Source of the DNA: JAABRT01 sp038259155
Lineage (GTDB): Bacteria > Gemmatimonadota > Gemmatimonadetes > Gemmatimonadales > Gemmatimonadaceae
Direction of reading: 5' to 3'
DNA: 47,707 bases
Assembly (NCBI GenBank): GCA_038259155.1
Contig: JBBSPE010000017.1
Coordinates: forward strand, 1 to 47,707
Shown piece after piece: positions 35,316 through 44,197 of the stretch. Position 1 is the first letter of the stretch, and each line of letters begins with the position of its first letter. The position numbers and the translations under genes are program-made. Under the pieces are notes generated by a model. The model was not told the DNA's origin, did not search any database, and saw only the letters and a program-made list of their open reading frames with translations.

Positions 35316-36377
35316 GTGTCCAGTCTCGTCATTCAAACGTCATTTCTCGGCGACATGGTGCTCACCACGCCGCTGCTCGACCGACTGGCTGCTCGTGGTC
35401 CGGTGGACGTGGTGGCGACGCCGCAGGCCGGTCCGCTGCTGGCCGGCCATCCGGCTGTGCGCGATGTGATTCTGTACGACAAGCGCGGCGCGGCCCGTGG
35501 CTGGCGCGGCCTGCTCAAGACCGCAGGCCTACTGAAATGGCGCAGCCGCGGCGAACCACGCGGTGTTGATGTGGCATATCTCGCGCAAGGGTCGTTGCGC
35601 AGTGCTGCGCTCGCCGCCCTTGCGGGCATTCAGCAGCGGGTGGGATTCTCCACGTCGGCGGGGCGACTGCTGTACACCCAGCAGGTGCCGTACCATCGCG
35701 ACCGGCATCACGCGCAGCGGCTCTGGCAACTCGCCTCCGATCATGGGGACGACGACGCGCCGCTCGCGCCGCTGAATCCGCGTCTGTACCCGTCCGTCAA
35801 CGATCACGCACTGGCTGCTTCATTGCTGGCAGCTGCCGGATTGTCGTCCGGCGCGCCCATGTTGGCGCTCGCGCCGGGCAGTGTATGGGCCACCAAGCGC
35901 TGGCCTCACTTCGCCGCCCTGGCCACCGAACTCGGTCGCGATCCGCGCACACGTACGGCGCGACTGGTGATTGTGGGTGGCGCGGCCGATGGCGCCGTGG
36001 CCCGCAGCATCGCCGAGGCGACGCAGGACGCAGGGCTCGCGCTCCCGATCGATGCCACGGGGCGGCTGCCTCTGCTTGCGTCGGCCGCGCTGTTGGCGCG
36101 TGCGGGGGCCTTGGTGACCAACGACTCGCTTCCGCTGCATCTCGCCTCGGCAATGGGCACGCCCACCGTGGCGATGTTCGGCCCCACCACGCCTGCGATG
36201 GGCTTCGGGCCACTCGCGCCACACGCCGAGGTGCTGGGTCTGGACGAGCTGGCGTGTCGTCCGTGCCATGCGCACGGACCACAGACCTGCCCGCTCGCCC
36301 ACTGGCAGTGCATGATGGAGCTGTCGGTGCCGCGTGCGGTGGACGCCGTGGCTGACGTGATGCGCGTCTCGCGCTAA
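35316..36377 (+). CDS. glycosyltransferase family 9 (heptosyltransferase-like)
   Basis: A 353-residue enzyme of the ADP-heptose:LPS heptosyltransferase family. The N-terminal domain starts with SSLVIQTSFLGDMVLTTPLL, where the Asp in GDM is the usual catalytic residue. The C-terminal donor-binding domain shows LAPGSVWATKRWP, TNDSLPLHLASAMGTPTVA and MFGPT. A cysteine cluster at the end (CRPCHAHGPQTCPLAHWQCM) is typical of the family. It transfers heptose from ADP-heptose to the inner core of lipopolysaccharide, implying a Gram-negative envelope. The GTG at 35316 follows the lepA stop by 11 bases. Confidence 0.9.
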   Translation: MSSLVIQTSFLGDMVLTTPLLDRLAARGPVDVVATPQAGPLLAGHPAVRDVILYDKRGAARGWRGLLKTAGLLKWRSRGEPRGVDVAYLAQGSLRSAALAALAGIQQRVGFSTSAGRLLYTQQVPYHRDRHHAQRLWQLASDHGDDDAPLAPLNPRLYPSVNDHALAASLLAAAGLSSGAPMLALAPGSVWATKRWPHFAALATELGRDPRTRTARLVIVGGAADGAVARSIAEATQDAGLALPIDATGRLPLLASAALLARAGALVTNDSLPLHLASAMGTPTVAMFGPTTPAMGFGPLAPHAEVLGLDELACRPCHAHGPQTCPLAHWQCMMELSVPRAVDAVADVMRVSR

Positions 36378-36411
36378 CGTTCGGCAATCCTTTCCCTCAC
36401 CAACCGCAACC

Positions 36412-37404
36412 ATGGCCGTTTCTCCCACGCCGTTCATCCTGGGCGTTGACCTTGGCGGCACGAACATCGTGGTGGGCGCCATGCCGTCAGATGGCGCCGC
36501 CATGTTTGCCGTGCACCATGAGCCCACGCACTCCGAAGAGGGCGCCGACGCCGTGGTCGCGCGCATCGTGCGCATGGTCGAGCACACCATCGCCGAGACG
36601 TGCCGAGAGACGGGTATCACGCGCAAGGACTTCATCGGTATCGGTATCGGTGCGCCCGGACCGCTTGATCGCGCGACCGGCGTGGTGCTCATCACGCCGA
36701 ATCTCGGCTGGACGGACTTTCCGCTGCGTGATCGAATCTCGGACGCGATCGGGGTGCCGGCAGCGCTGGACAATGATGCCAATTGCGCGACGCTTGGCGA
36801 GTGGTGGATTGGCGCGGCGCGCGGGGCGCAGCACGCGATCGGCATCACCATCGGTACCGGCATCGGTGGCGGTCTGATCCTGAACGGTGCCCTGTTTCAC
36901 GGCGCGTCGGGGATTGCCGGTGAGTTGGGACACACGTCGATCGACGCCAACGGGCGTCGCTGCAAGTGTGGGAACTACGGGTGCCTGGAGGCCTACGCCT
37001 CCGGCCCGGCAATCGCCGTGCGGGCGCGCGAGGCGCTGGACGGGAACGAGGAGTCGCTGCTGCGCACCATGGTAGACGGCAATCTGGAGCGCATCACGGC
37101 GCAGACCGTTTATGAGGCCGCTGAGCAGGGCGACGTCGTGGCCCGCGATGTGGTGCGTGACACGGCGCATTTTCTCGGCACCGGCATTGCGAATCTGCTG
37201 AACATTTTCAATCCCGAGGTGGTGGTGATCGCCGGCGGCGTGACGCAGGCCGGAGATGCCCTCTTCGAACCGTTGCGGGCCGAGGTGCGACGCCGCGCGT
37301 TCAAGCCGGCGGTGAGTGTGTGCCGCATTGTACCCGGCACATTGCCCGGAACTGCCGGCGTGGCCGGCGCGATCGCTACGTTCAAGGCTCAGGCCAAGGC
37401 GTGA
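36412..37404 (+). CDS. glk: ROK-family glucokinase
   Basis: A 330-residue sugar kinase. The phosphate-binding loop DLGGTN is at 13-18, the sugar-binding NDAN at 121-124, and the ROK zinc motif consists of His174 in ELGH with CKCGNYGC (Cys184, 186, 191). A second nucleotide loop VVIAGGV lies near the end. ROK kinases with this ELGH and CxCG pattern mostly phosphorylate glucose; other hexoses or N-acetyl-sugars are possible. The ATG at 36412 lies 35 bases after the GT9 stop. The stop overlaps the start of the PfkB gene (GTGA), so translation is probably coupled. Confidence 0.93.
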   Translation: MAVSPTPFILGVDLGGTNIVVGAMPSDGAAMFAVHHEPTHSEEGADAVVARIVRMVEHTIAETCRETGITRKDFIGIGIGAPGPLDRATGVVLITPNLGWTDFPLRDRISDAIGVPAALDNDANCATLGEWWIGAARGAQHAIGITIGTGIGGGLILNGALFHGASGIAGELGHTSIDANGRRCKCGNYGCLEAYASGPAIAVRAREALDGNEESLLRTMVDGNLERITAQTVYEAAEQGDVVARDVVRDTAHFLGTGIANLLNIFNPEVVVIAGGVTQAGDALFEPLRAEVRRRAFKPAVSVCRIVPGTLPGTAGVAGAIATFKAQAKA

Positions 37405-38408
37405 CCGCGCGCCGTCGTGTTGGCGTGATCGGGTCCCTTGTGTGGGACGTCATTCACGGTCGTGACCGACGCGCGGTGCCGGTGGAGGAGTGGGGCGGCA
37501 TCGCCTACTCGCTCTCGGCACTCGACGCAGCGCTGGCGGACGACTGGGAGATTGTGCCGCTGATCAAGGTCGGTGAGGATCTCGCCGGCCGGGCGCGGGG
37601 ATTTGTGCACGGACTGCGCCACATCGCCGCCGATGCAGCCCTGGTGGAGGTGCCGTATCCCAACAATCGTGTGGAGTTGCGTTACCATGACGCGGAGCGG
37701 CGCAGCGAGTATCTGAGCGGCGGTGTGCCGGGCTGGACCTGGCTGGGCCTCAAGCCGCTGCTCGACAGCGCAAACCTCGACGCGCTGTATGTGAACGTCC
37801 TGAGCGGCTGGGAGCTCGATCTGGAAACGGCCCAGTTGCTGCGTGCGCACTTTCGCGGGCCCATCTATTGTGACCTGCACATGCTGGTGATGGCGGTGCA
37901 GCCCGACGGCTTGCGGGTGCCACGGCCACTGCCGGACGTTGCCGCGTGGTGCGCCTGTTTTGATGTGCTGCAGGTGAACGAGGACGAGATGGCCATGATG
38001 GCGCCCGATCCCATGTTGCTGGCGGCGACGGCGATGGCGGCTGGTGTGTCGTGCCTGTGTGTGACGCTGGGGAGTCAGGGCACGGTGTACGTGGCCGCCC
38101 CGGGCTTTGAGCGGCTGTCAGACGTGCCGGTGCGTGGCGGCCTCTCCACGGGCCCGCGCGGCGGGGTGGGAGCGCTGGGTGCGCTGCGTACCGCGCGCAT
38201 TCCGGCCGTGCGTTCGCAGGTCACCGGCGACGGTGACCCCACGGGCTGTGGCGACGTGTGGGGCGCGACCCATTTCTCGCGGCTGCTCTCCGGTGATAAG
38301 TTGGAGGATGCCATGACACGCGCGTCGCATGCTGCGGCGCGCAATGTGGAGCATCGTGGCGCCACGGCGCTCGCGTCCTATCTCCGGGGAGAGCTGCACC
38401 TCTCGTGA
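37401..38408 (+). CDS. PfkB-family carbohydrate/nucleoside kinase
   Basis: A 335-residue ribokinase-fold kinase. The N-terminus RRVGVIGSLVWDVIHG and GGIAYSLSAL are family elements, and the C-terminal signature is DPTGCGDVWGA, with catalytic-base candidate Asp285. The usual DTxGAGD is altered to DPTGCGD, as in some divergent members. The Asn-Glu of the VNEDE motif that places Mg-ATP is present. Its sugar or nucleoside substrate is unknown. The GTG at 37401 overlaps the glucokinase stop. Its own stop overlaps the start of the STAS-ATPase gene, which ties it to the regulatory genes downstream. Confidence 0.88.
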   Translation: MTARRRVGVIGSLVWDVIHGRDRRAVPVEEWGGIAYSLSALDAALADDWEIVPLIKVGEDLAGRARGFVHGLRHIAADAALVEVPYPNNRVELRYHDAERRSEYLSGGVPGWTWLGLKPLLDSANLDALYVNVLSGWELDLETAQLLRAHFRGPIYCDLHMLVMAVQPDGLRVPRPLPDVAAWCACFDVLQVNEDEMAMMAPDPMLLAATAMAAGVSCLCVTLGSQGTVYVAAPGFERLSDVPVRGGLSTGPRGGVGALGALRTARIPAVRSQVTGDGDPTGCGDVWGATHFSRLLSGDKLEDAMTRASHAAARNVEHRGATALASYLRGELHLS

Positions 38409-39334
38409 CGACCGTGATCAACGTGCCGCCGTCGCTCGATGAGCAGACGTTCGAACACGTCGTCGAGCAGCTGGCGCCGCTGCCTCCCGACCAGAAAGTG
38501 TTGTTCGACGCGCGTCATGCGCGCTGGGCATCGCCATTCGGATTGTCGGCACTGCTCTGCGCCGCACAGTCGCGTGCCGAGAAGGCCACCTTCACCGTGC
38601 CCGAGCACCCCGATACCGCCTCCTACTGGTCGCGCACGGGTTTTTTCCGGCACGCCGCCGAGGTGTTCGAACTGCACGGACACGTGCCCCGCGAGCGTGA
38701 GGGACACGACTCCGATGTACTGCTCGAGATCACACCTGTGACACAGAGCGACGATGTCCACACGGTGGTGGGACGCATTCAGGCCAAAGCGGCGGAGATC
38801 CTGCACGGACAGCTGCATCTGGAGACGGCCGCCACGATGGGATTCGGCATGACGCTCAGCGAAGCGTGCCAGAACATCGTGGAGCACGCAGGTCGCGGCG
38901 GCTGGGTGGCGGTGCAAACGTACAGCTTTCGCAAGCGTCTGGGGCGTCGCGTGGTGGTGATCGCGGTGTGCGACGCGGGGATGGGATTTCGCGAGTCGCT
39001 GGAGAGCGCGCCGGGCGTGCGACGCGACGATCGCTGGGGCGACGCCCGCGCGCGGGACGCGGCCGTGGTGCACGCGGAGAGTCGGCTTCGTTACCGCGAC
39101 GCGGGCCGCGGGCAGGGGTTGGCCGGCATTCGACGCTTTATTTCGCGCTGGGAAGGCAAGCTGACCGTGCGCAGCGGCACGGCGCGCATTGCGCTTGTAC
39201 CGTCATGGGACGAAGATGAGCCCATGCGAACAGGGTTGCCGAACTTTCCCGGCGCACAAGTGCAGATCATGATCCCGGAACGCCTTGCCGGCGATCCGCC
39301 GGCGCGGGCGCGCGCATCCGAGCGCCCGCGATGA
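38405..39334 (+). CDS. STAS-like domain fused to a GHKL (anti-sigma-type) ATPase
   Basis: A 309-residue cytoplasmic protein. Residues 1-92 have the strand-helix pattern of a STAS domain (KVLFDARHARWASPFGLSAL), the fold of anti-anti-sigma factors. Residues ~125-290 are a GHKL ATPase: N-box SEACQNIVEHAG (Glu153, Asn157, His161), G1 box DAGMG (190-194) and G2 box GRGQGLAGI (234-242). There is no phospho-acceptor histidine, so this is not a sensor kinase; it resembles serine kinases of the RsbW/SpoIIAB type. A STAS domain fused to its kinase suggests a self-contained partner switch. Start and stop overlap the neighbours (GTGA, ATGA). Its sigma factor or other target is unknown. Confidence 0.75.
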   Translation: MTTVINVPPSLDEQTFEHVVEQLAPLPPDQKVLFDARHARWASPFGLSALLCAAQSRAEKATFTVPEHPDTASYWSRTGFFRHAAEVFELHGHVPREREGHDSDVLLEITPVTQSDDVHTVVGRIQAKAAEILHGQLHLETAATMGFGMTLSEACQNIVEHAGRGGWVAVQTYSFRKRLGRRVVVIAVCDAGMGFRESLESAPGVRRDDRWGDARARDAAVVHAESRLRYRDAGRGQGLAGIRRFISRWEGKLTVRSGTARIALVPSWDEDEPMRTGLPNFPGAQVQIMIPERLAGDPPARARASERPR

Positions 39335-39894
39335 CGCGGCACATCGATGTGCACCACGTCCTGCGTGGCACGGTCTGCGACCTGTACTCCAACCTGCTCA
39401 CGCGACCAACGGGCGCAGCGGTGCGCGCCGCAATCGAGGCCATCCTCGCTGAAGGTCGGCCGCCCACCATCACCACGATCGACTTCACGCACGTGAACCT
39501 GCTCGACTTCTCGTGCGCCGATGAGATCGTGGCCAAGCTGCTGCTCCGACACGTGGAGAGCGCCCTCGACGAGGATCGCTACATGTGCTTTCGCGGCATG
39601 CGCGAGGATCATCTCGATGCCGTGGAAGCCGTGCTCGAGCGACGCGCGCTCGCGCTGGTGTGGGACCGCGATGGGTGGCCGGAACTGCTGGGCCAAGTGG
39701 ACGATGACGAGCGGCGACACTGGGACGTGGTGCGCTCCGCCGGCCCGCTCTGGGCGGACGGCGTGGCCACCACGCTGGGCGCCACCACGTCGGATACCGA
39801 GGTGCAGCTCGACCGGTTGTGGCGTCGTCGGTTGGTGATGCGTGGCGCCGACGGCTACGCCGTGCCGCGAGGCGTCACGGGAGTGGCCGCATGA
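39331..39894 (+). CDS. STAS-like protein with possible winged-helix tail
   Basis: A 187-residue protein. Residues ~5-90 resemble the STAS-like DUF4325 type: TITTIDFTHVNLLDFSCADE is the expected strand-turn-helix, with Ser61 at the position often phosphorylated in anti-anti-sigma factors. The second half is helical and ends in TEVQLDRLWRRRLVMRGADG, which reads like the recognition helix and wing of a winged-helix domain. This is inferred by pattern only. The ATG overlaps the stop of the STAS-ATPase gene, so the two are probably made together, as antagonist and kinase would be. The stop overlaps the start of the next gene. Confidence 0.65.
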   Translation: MTRHIDVHHVLRGTVCDLYSNLLTRPTGAAVRAAIEAILAEGRPPTITTIDFTHVNLLDFSCADEIVAKLLLRHVESALDEDRYMCFRGMREDHLDAVEAVLERRALALVWDRDGWPELLGQVDDDERRHWDVVRSAGPLWADGVATTLGATTSDTEVQLDRLWRRRLVMRGADGYAVPRGVTGVAA

Positions 39895-40232
39895 CCGGGG
39901 GCGGTGGCGACGGCACGTCGCGCATTGGTCGCGGTGGCATGTTCTCCGGCTTTGCGCCGCCCCTGCAGGTGGTGGGCTACATTGGCACCAGACGCACCGA
40001 CCCCGAGCGAGGCCCGCTCATTCGGATGCGCGCCGACGATGCGCTCATCCGCCTGCTCACCGATGGAGAGCTGGTGCGCATCACGGGGCCCCGCCGCAGC
40101 GAGTATGCCCCCCTCGTGATCGACGATACGCTACCACGCGGTGGCGTGGTGGTGCGCGACCTCGCCGGTGTGACCATCACGGACATCGTGCGCGTCTTCA
40201 AGGCGGATTTCGACACTCCCAGCAAGACCTGA
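39891..40232 (+). CDS. small barrel-like protein of unknown function
   Basis: A 113-residue protein. After a Gly-rich N-terminus and FSGFAPPLQVVGYIG, residues ~45-105 are mostly beta-strands (DGELVRITGPRRSEYAPLVI, GGVVVRDLAGVTITDIVRVF). The pattern is reminiscent of the small double-psi barrel of ADC-like or molybdopterin-dinucleotide-binding domains, but no ligand residues are seen, so I do not assign it. The ATG at 39891 overlaps the previous stop (ATGA); a longer frame from 39819 is less likely. It closes the signalling cassette; the trans-sulfuration enzyme starts 24 bases later. Confidence 0.65.
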   Translation: MTGGGGDGTSRIGRGGMFSGFAPPLQVVGYIGTRRTDPERGPLIRMRADDALIRLLTDGELVRITGPRRSEYAPLVIDDTLPRGGVVVRDLAGVTITDIVRVFKADFDTPSKT

Positions 40233-40256
40233 TGTCCCGCACCCCCGTCTATCATC

Positions 40257-41429
40257 ATGCCTGACACCGCAGACCGCACGCCCGACCAGTCACTGCGCCG
40301 TGGTACGATCGCCATTCACGGCGGCCGCGCGCACGCGGCGCCCGGTGACGCCGTGGTACAGCCGCTGGTGCAGTCCGTCAATCATGTGCAGCCGGTGGGC
40401 ACGACGGACGGGGTGCTGTACACACGCTACGCCAACACGCCAAACGCGCAGGTGGTGCAGCGACGCATTGCCTTGCTGGAGGGCGCCGAAGCGTCGCTGG
40501 TGCTGGCGAGCGGCATGGGGGCGACCGCCTGCACCATGCGCGCCCTGCTGCGCCCGGGCGATCATCTGGTCACCAGCTCATGGATCTACGGTGGCACCCG
40601 ACGTCTGTTCGACGAGGAACTGCCCGCGCTCGGCGTCACCGTCACGTCCGTCGACCCCACGGAATCACGCGGCTGGCGCCGCGCAATCACGCGCGAAACA
40701 CGCGTGATCTTTGTGGAGTCGCCCGTAAACCCGAATACGCGCGTGCTCGATCTGCGTCCGCTCAGCACGCTGGCGCGTGAGACCGGACTGGCGCTCGTGG
40801 TGGACTCCACCTTCGCCAGCCCGATCAACTTCCGCGCCATCGAGTACGGCGCGGACGTCGTGATCCAGTCGGCCACCAAATATCTGAATGGGCACCACGA
40901 CATCCTGTCGGGTGTGGTGAGCGGCACGGAATCGGTGGTGGACGAAGTGCGCCAGAAGATGATGGTGTGGGGACAGGCCCCCGATCCGTTTGCGCTGTGG
41001 CTGCTGGAGCGCGGGCTCAAGACGCTCGAAGTGCGGGTGCTGCGCCAGAATGCGTCGGCGCTGCGCGTGGCGCAGTGGGCCGAGACGCATTCGGCAGTCG
41101 CCCGCGTACACTATCCGGGATTGGCCTCACATCCTGATCACGCGCTCGCGCGCGAAACGCTTGATGGCTTTGGCGGCATGCTCGCGCTGGAGCTCGCGGC
41201 CGGCGGCGACGCGACCGCCGCGGTGCTCGCCAAGCTGCGCCTGATCACGCACGCGCCCAGTCTCGGCGGGGTGGACTCGCTCGTGAGCGAGCCCCGGTAC
41301 ACGTCACACGCTGCCATGACGCCCGCCGCGCGCGCCGCCATCGGAATCCCGGACGGTTTCCTGCGCTTCAGCATCGGCCTCGAAGATCCCGACGACCTCA
41401 TCGCGGATCTCTCCCAGGCTTTGGGATAG
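40257..41429 (+). CDS. PLP-dependent trans-sulfuration enzyme (cystathionine gamma-synthase/lyase family)
   Basis: A 390-residue fold-type I PLP enzyme. Lys208 in QSATKYLNGH binds the cofactor. Tyr-Arg in YTRYANTP (55-62), SGMGAT (85-90) and Asp183 in VVDSTF also match the family. Members make cystathionine or homocysteine from activated homoserine, or cleave cystathionine or methionine; the sequence alone does not separate these. It would link to methionine and cysteine supply. It lies between the signalling cassette and ftsE, which starts four bases after its stop. The ATG at 40257 gives a normal N-terminus (LRRGTIAIHGG). Confidence 0.92.
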   Translation: MPDTADRTPDQSLRRGTIAIHGGRAHAAPGDAVVQPLVQSVNHVQPVGTTDGVLYTRYANTPNAQVVQRRIALLEGAEASLVLASGMGATACTMRALLRPGDHLVTSSWIYGGTRRLFDEELPALGVTVTSVDPTESRGWRRAITRETRVIFVESPVNPNTRVLDLRPLSTLARETGLALVVDSTFASPINFRAIEYGADVVIQSATKYLNGHHDILSGVVSGTESVVDEVRQKMMVWGQAPDPFALWLLERGLKTLEVRVLRQNASALRVAQWAETHSAVARVHYPGLASHPDHALARETLDGFGGMLALELAAGGDATAAVLAKLRLITHAPSLGGVDSLVSEPRYTSHAAMTPAARAAIGIPDGFLRFSIGLEDPDDLIADLSQALG

Positions 41430-41433
41430 CTTC

Positions 41434-42132
41434 ATGTCCGGTGTCCTGCGTCTCGACAAGGTGACCAAGGAGTACCCGCGCACCGGTGTCGCACTGCGCG
41501 AGCTCTCGCTCGAAGTGAACAAAGGCGAGTTCGTGTTCCTCACGGGTGCGAGTGGCTCGGGCAAGAGCACGCTGCTCAAGTTGCTGTCGTTCGCGGAACG
41601 TCCAACGGCCGGCGAGGTCAAGGTGAGCGGCTTCGCCTCGTCCACCCTGCGCAACAGCGACATTCCGAAGCTGCGCCGCCGTCTGGGCATCGTGTTCCAG
41701 GACTTTCTGCTGCTCACCGACCGCACCGTGGAGGCGAACATCGCGTTCGCACTCGAGGTCACCGGCGTCGCGCCGGCCACGATCGGTTCGCGCGTTGCCC
41801 GTTTGCTCACACAGGTAGGCTTGGCGTCCAAAGCCACCGCGATGCCGCATGAACTCTCCGGCGGTGAGCAACAGCGCGTGGCCATTGCACGGGCGCTCGC
41901 CAACGACCCCTTTCTGCTGCTGGCCGACGAACCCACCGGCAATCTCGACGAGCGCGCCACGCGCGGCATCATCCAGCTGCTGCGCGAGATCAATGCGCTC
42001 GGGACGGCGGTGGTGATGGCCACGCACGACCTGTCGCTCATCATGCGCAGTGGGTATCGCTACCTCGAACTGGACAAGGGCGCGCTCCTGTACGATGGCA
42101 CGGATGCGCGGCGTCTCGCGAGGCACCAATGA
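41434..42132 (+). CDS. ftsE: cell division ATP-binding protein FtsE
   Basis: A 232-residue ABC ATPase of the usual length. Walker A GASGSGKST (38-46), Q-loop VFQDF, signature LSGGEQQR (141-148), Walker B LLLADEP (161-167) and the H-loop THD are all present. With FtsX it forms a complex at the septum that uses ATP to control peptidoglycan hydrolases rather than to transport a substrate. It overlaps ftsX by four bases (ATGA), and envC follows, so all three parts of the switch are encoded together. Confidence 0.95.
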   Translation: MSGVLRLDKVTKEYPRTGVALRELSLEVNKGEFVFLTGASGSGKSTLLKLLSFAERPTAGEVKVSGFASSTLRNSDIPKLRRRLGIVFQDFLLLTDRTVEANIAFALEVTGVAPATIGSRVARLLTQVGLASKATAMPHELSGGEQQRVAIARALANDPFLLLADEPTGNLDERATRGIIQLLREINALGTAVVMATHDLSLIMRSGYRYLELDKGALLYDGTDARRLARHQ

Positions 42133-42989
42133 GGTTGGCGCTGCGGGAAGCGCTGCTCGCCTTCCAGCGCGCTCCGCTGCTGAGCGCACTTGGAGTGACA
42201 ACCATCGCGTTCTCCCTGTTCGCGTTCGGGTTGTTCGGACTCGTGGCGCTCAACATCCGCGATGCCCTGCGCGCCGTCGAGGATCGGGTGGAGCTCCGCG
42301 TGTTCCTGAACGAGGGCACCGGCGAGGAGGCGTTGCGCACCGTGATGGGCGACATCTCCGCGTTTCCCGAAGTGCGTGACGTTGGCTACGTGAGCCCGGA
42401 CTCCGCGCTCTCCCGCTCGCGCGAGGAGCTGGCCGAGTTCGCAGATGTGTTCGATGCGTCCGTGCTGCCGGCCTCACTCGAGGTGCGGCTCAACGAGAAC
42501 TATCGCGATCCCGTGGCGGTGCAGTCGCTGGCCGACCGCATTGCCACGTACGAGAGTGTGGACGACGTGCGCTTTGGCCAGGAGTGGGTGGCGAAACTCT
42601 ATCGGGTACGCACCATCGCAGTGTTCGCCGGCACCGGCCTTGGCATTGTGTTCGCGCTGGTGGCCATCATGATCATCGGGAGCACGATCCGCATTGCCGT
42701 GCTCGCGCGCGCACGCGAGATCGAGATCATGCGTCTCGTGGGGGCGACCAACGGGTTCGTGCGGCTGCCGTTCCTCATTGAGGGCGCGTTCAAGGGCGCA
42801 CTGGGTGGCGTGCTGGCCGCCCTCATGATGTGGACCACCCACCTCATCGTGTCGCGCTCGCTCTTTGAGACGTCGTTTTTTACGCCGGGTCAGCTCGCGC
42901 TGGGCGCACTCGCGGGCGCGTTGCTCGGTTTTGTCGGCAGTCTGCTCTCGGTCGGTCGGCACCTGCGCGCCGTGTGGAAGGACGCGTGA
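42129..42989 (+). CDS. ftsX: cell division protein FtsX
   Basis: A 286-residue membrane protein with the FtsX layout. There is a first helix at about 20-42, then a periplasmic domain at about 43-160 (VELRVFLNEGTGEEALRTV, YVSPDSALSRSREELAEF). Three further helices follow at about 168-193, 222-244 and 252-275, with the conserved cytoplasmic loop REIEIMRLVGATNGFVRLPF between helices 2 and 3. The periplasmic domain binds the EnvC-type activator, whose gene follows directly. The start overlaps ftsE (ATGA) and the stop overlaps envC (GTGA). Confidence 0.94.
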   Translation: MRLALREALLAFQRAPLLSALGVTTIAFSLFAFGLFGLVALNIRDALRAVEDRVELRVFLNEGTGEEALRTVMGDISAFPEVRDVGYVSPDSALSRSREELAEFADVFDASVLPASLEVRLNENYRDPVAVQSLADRIATYESVDDVRFGQEWVAKLYRVRTIAVFAGTGLGIVFALVAIMIIGSTIRIAVLARAREIEIMRLVGATNGFVRLPFLIEGAFKGALGGVLAALMMWTTHLIVSRSLFETSFFTPGQLALGALAGALLGFVGSLLSVGRHLRAVWKDA

Positions 42990-44197
42990 CTGTGCGGCAG
43001 GTCCGGCGGCGCGTTCTGTTGTGCGTGTCGCTGTTGGCGCTGGGGCTCTCGGCGGCCACCGTCAGTGTCGACGCGCAGTCTGCCGAGGCCCGACTCCGTC
43101 AACAGCAGCAGGAGCTGCAGAAACTGCGTCAGGAACGCGAGCAGCTCGAGAAGCGCATGGGCGACCTGCAGGCGAGCGCACGCACGCTGGCCGACGAGGT
43201 GGTGAATCTCGATCGGCAGGCCGACGCGACCTCGCGCCTGGTGGCGGCACTCGAACAGCAACTTTCCGAAATCACCGTGGAGGTGGACTCGGCGACAGGG
43301 CGCCTCGTGCGTGCCGAGGACGAGTTGCTGGCCAAGCGTGCCGTGCTGCAGCGTCGGGTGGTGGACATCTACAAGCGCGGCCCCCTGTTCTCCGCCGAGG
43401 CCATGCTGAGTGCACGCTCGTTCGGGGAGCTCGTGGCGCGCTACAAGTATCTGTACGAGGTGGCACGTCGCGATCGATCACTCGTGTCCCGCGTGGAGAC
43501 GCTGCGCGACCAGATCGCCGACCAGCGCACACTGCTCGTGCGTCTGCAGGATGGGATCGCGCGCAATCGTCGCGACAAGGCCGATGAGGAGCAGCGCCTG
43601 CGTGCGCTCGAAGGACAGCGACAGCGGCGCCTCACCACCGTGCAGCGGGACGCCACGCAGACGCGTCAGCGCCTCACGCAGCTCGCGCGCGACGAGGCCC
43701 GCCTGTCCAACCTCATCGCCAACCTCGAGACCACGCGCAAGCGCGCCGAACTCGCCCCCAATGCCGCGCCGGCTGCGCCGTCCACCATTCGCACGAGTGA
43801 TCTCGGCAAGCTGGACTGGCCCGTGGACGGAGAAATTCTGTATCGCTTTGGCCGCGTGGTGAACCCCAACAACACCACCACACGCTGGAACGGACTCGGC
43901 ATCGCCGCGCGCGCGGGCACTGGTGTGAAGTCGGTGGCGGCCGGCGAGGTGATGATCGCGGAGGCCATCGGCACCTACGGCCTCACCGTGATCATCCAGC
44001 ACGGCGGCGGTGACTACTCCGTCTACGGCTCGCTCGCCGGCATCAGTGTGTCCAAGGGCACCACCGTGACCAAAGGGCAGATCATCGGCACCGTGGGCGC
44101 CACGGACCCCGAACTTCCGCCTCACTTGCATTTCGAGATGCGTCCGCGTGGTCGCGCGGTCGATCCGCTCGAATGGCTCCGCGCCCAACGTCCATGA
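42986..44197 (+). CDS. envC: murein hydrolase activator EnvC-like (coiled coil plus degenerate LytM)
   Basis: A 403-residue exported protein. The signal peptide ends near VDAQSAE. A long coiled coil at about 32-255 is rich in Gln, Leu, Arg and Glu. The C-terminal LytM/M23 domain lacks the first zinc-binding residues: the HxGxD motif reads RWNGLGI here, much like the degenerate site of EnvC. The HLHFEMR part is kept. The protein is therefore expected to activate amidases, not to cut peptidoglycan itself. FtsX would hold it through the coiled coil. The GTG at 42986 overlaps the ftsX stop. Confidence 0.9.
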   Translation: MTVRQVRRRVLLCVSLLALGLSAATVSVDAQSAEARLRQQQQELQKLRQEREQLEKRMGDLQASARTLADEVVNLDRQADATSRLVAALEQQLSEITVEVDSATGRLVRAEDELLAKRAVLQRRVVDIYKRGPLFSAEAMLSARSFGELVARYKYLYEVARRDRSLVSRVETLRDQIADQRTLLVRLQDGIARNRRDKADEEQRLRALEGQRQRRLTTVQRDATQTRQRLTQLARDEARLSNLIANLETTRKRAELAPNAAPAAPSTIRTSDLGKLDWPVDGEILYRFGRVVNPNNTTTRWNGLGIAARAGTGVKSVAAGEVMIAEAIGTYGLTVIIQHGGGDYSVYGSLAGISVSKGTTVTKGQIIGTVGATDPELPPHLHFEMRPRGRAVDPLEWLRAQRP

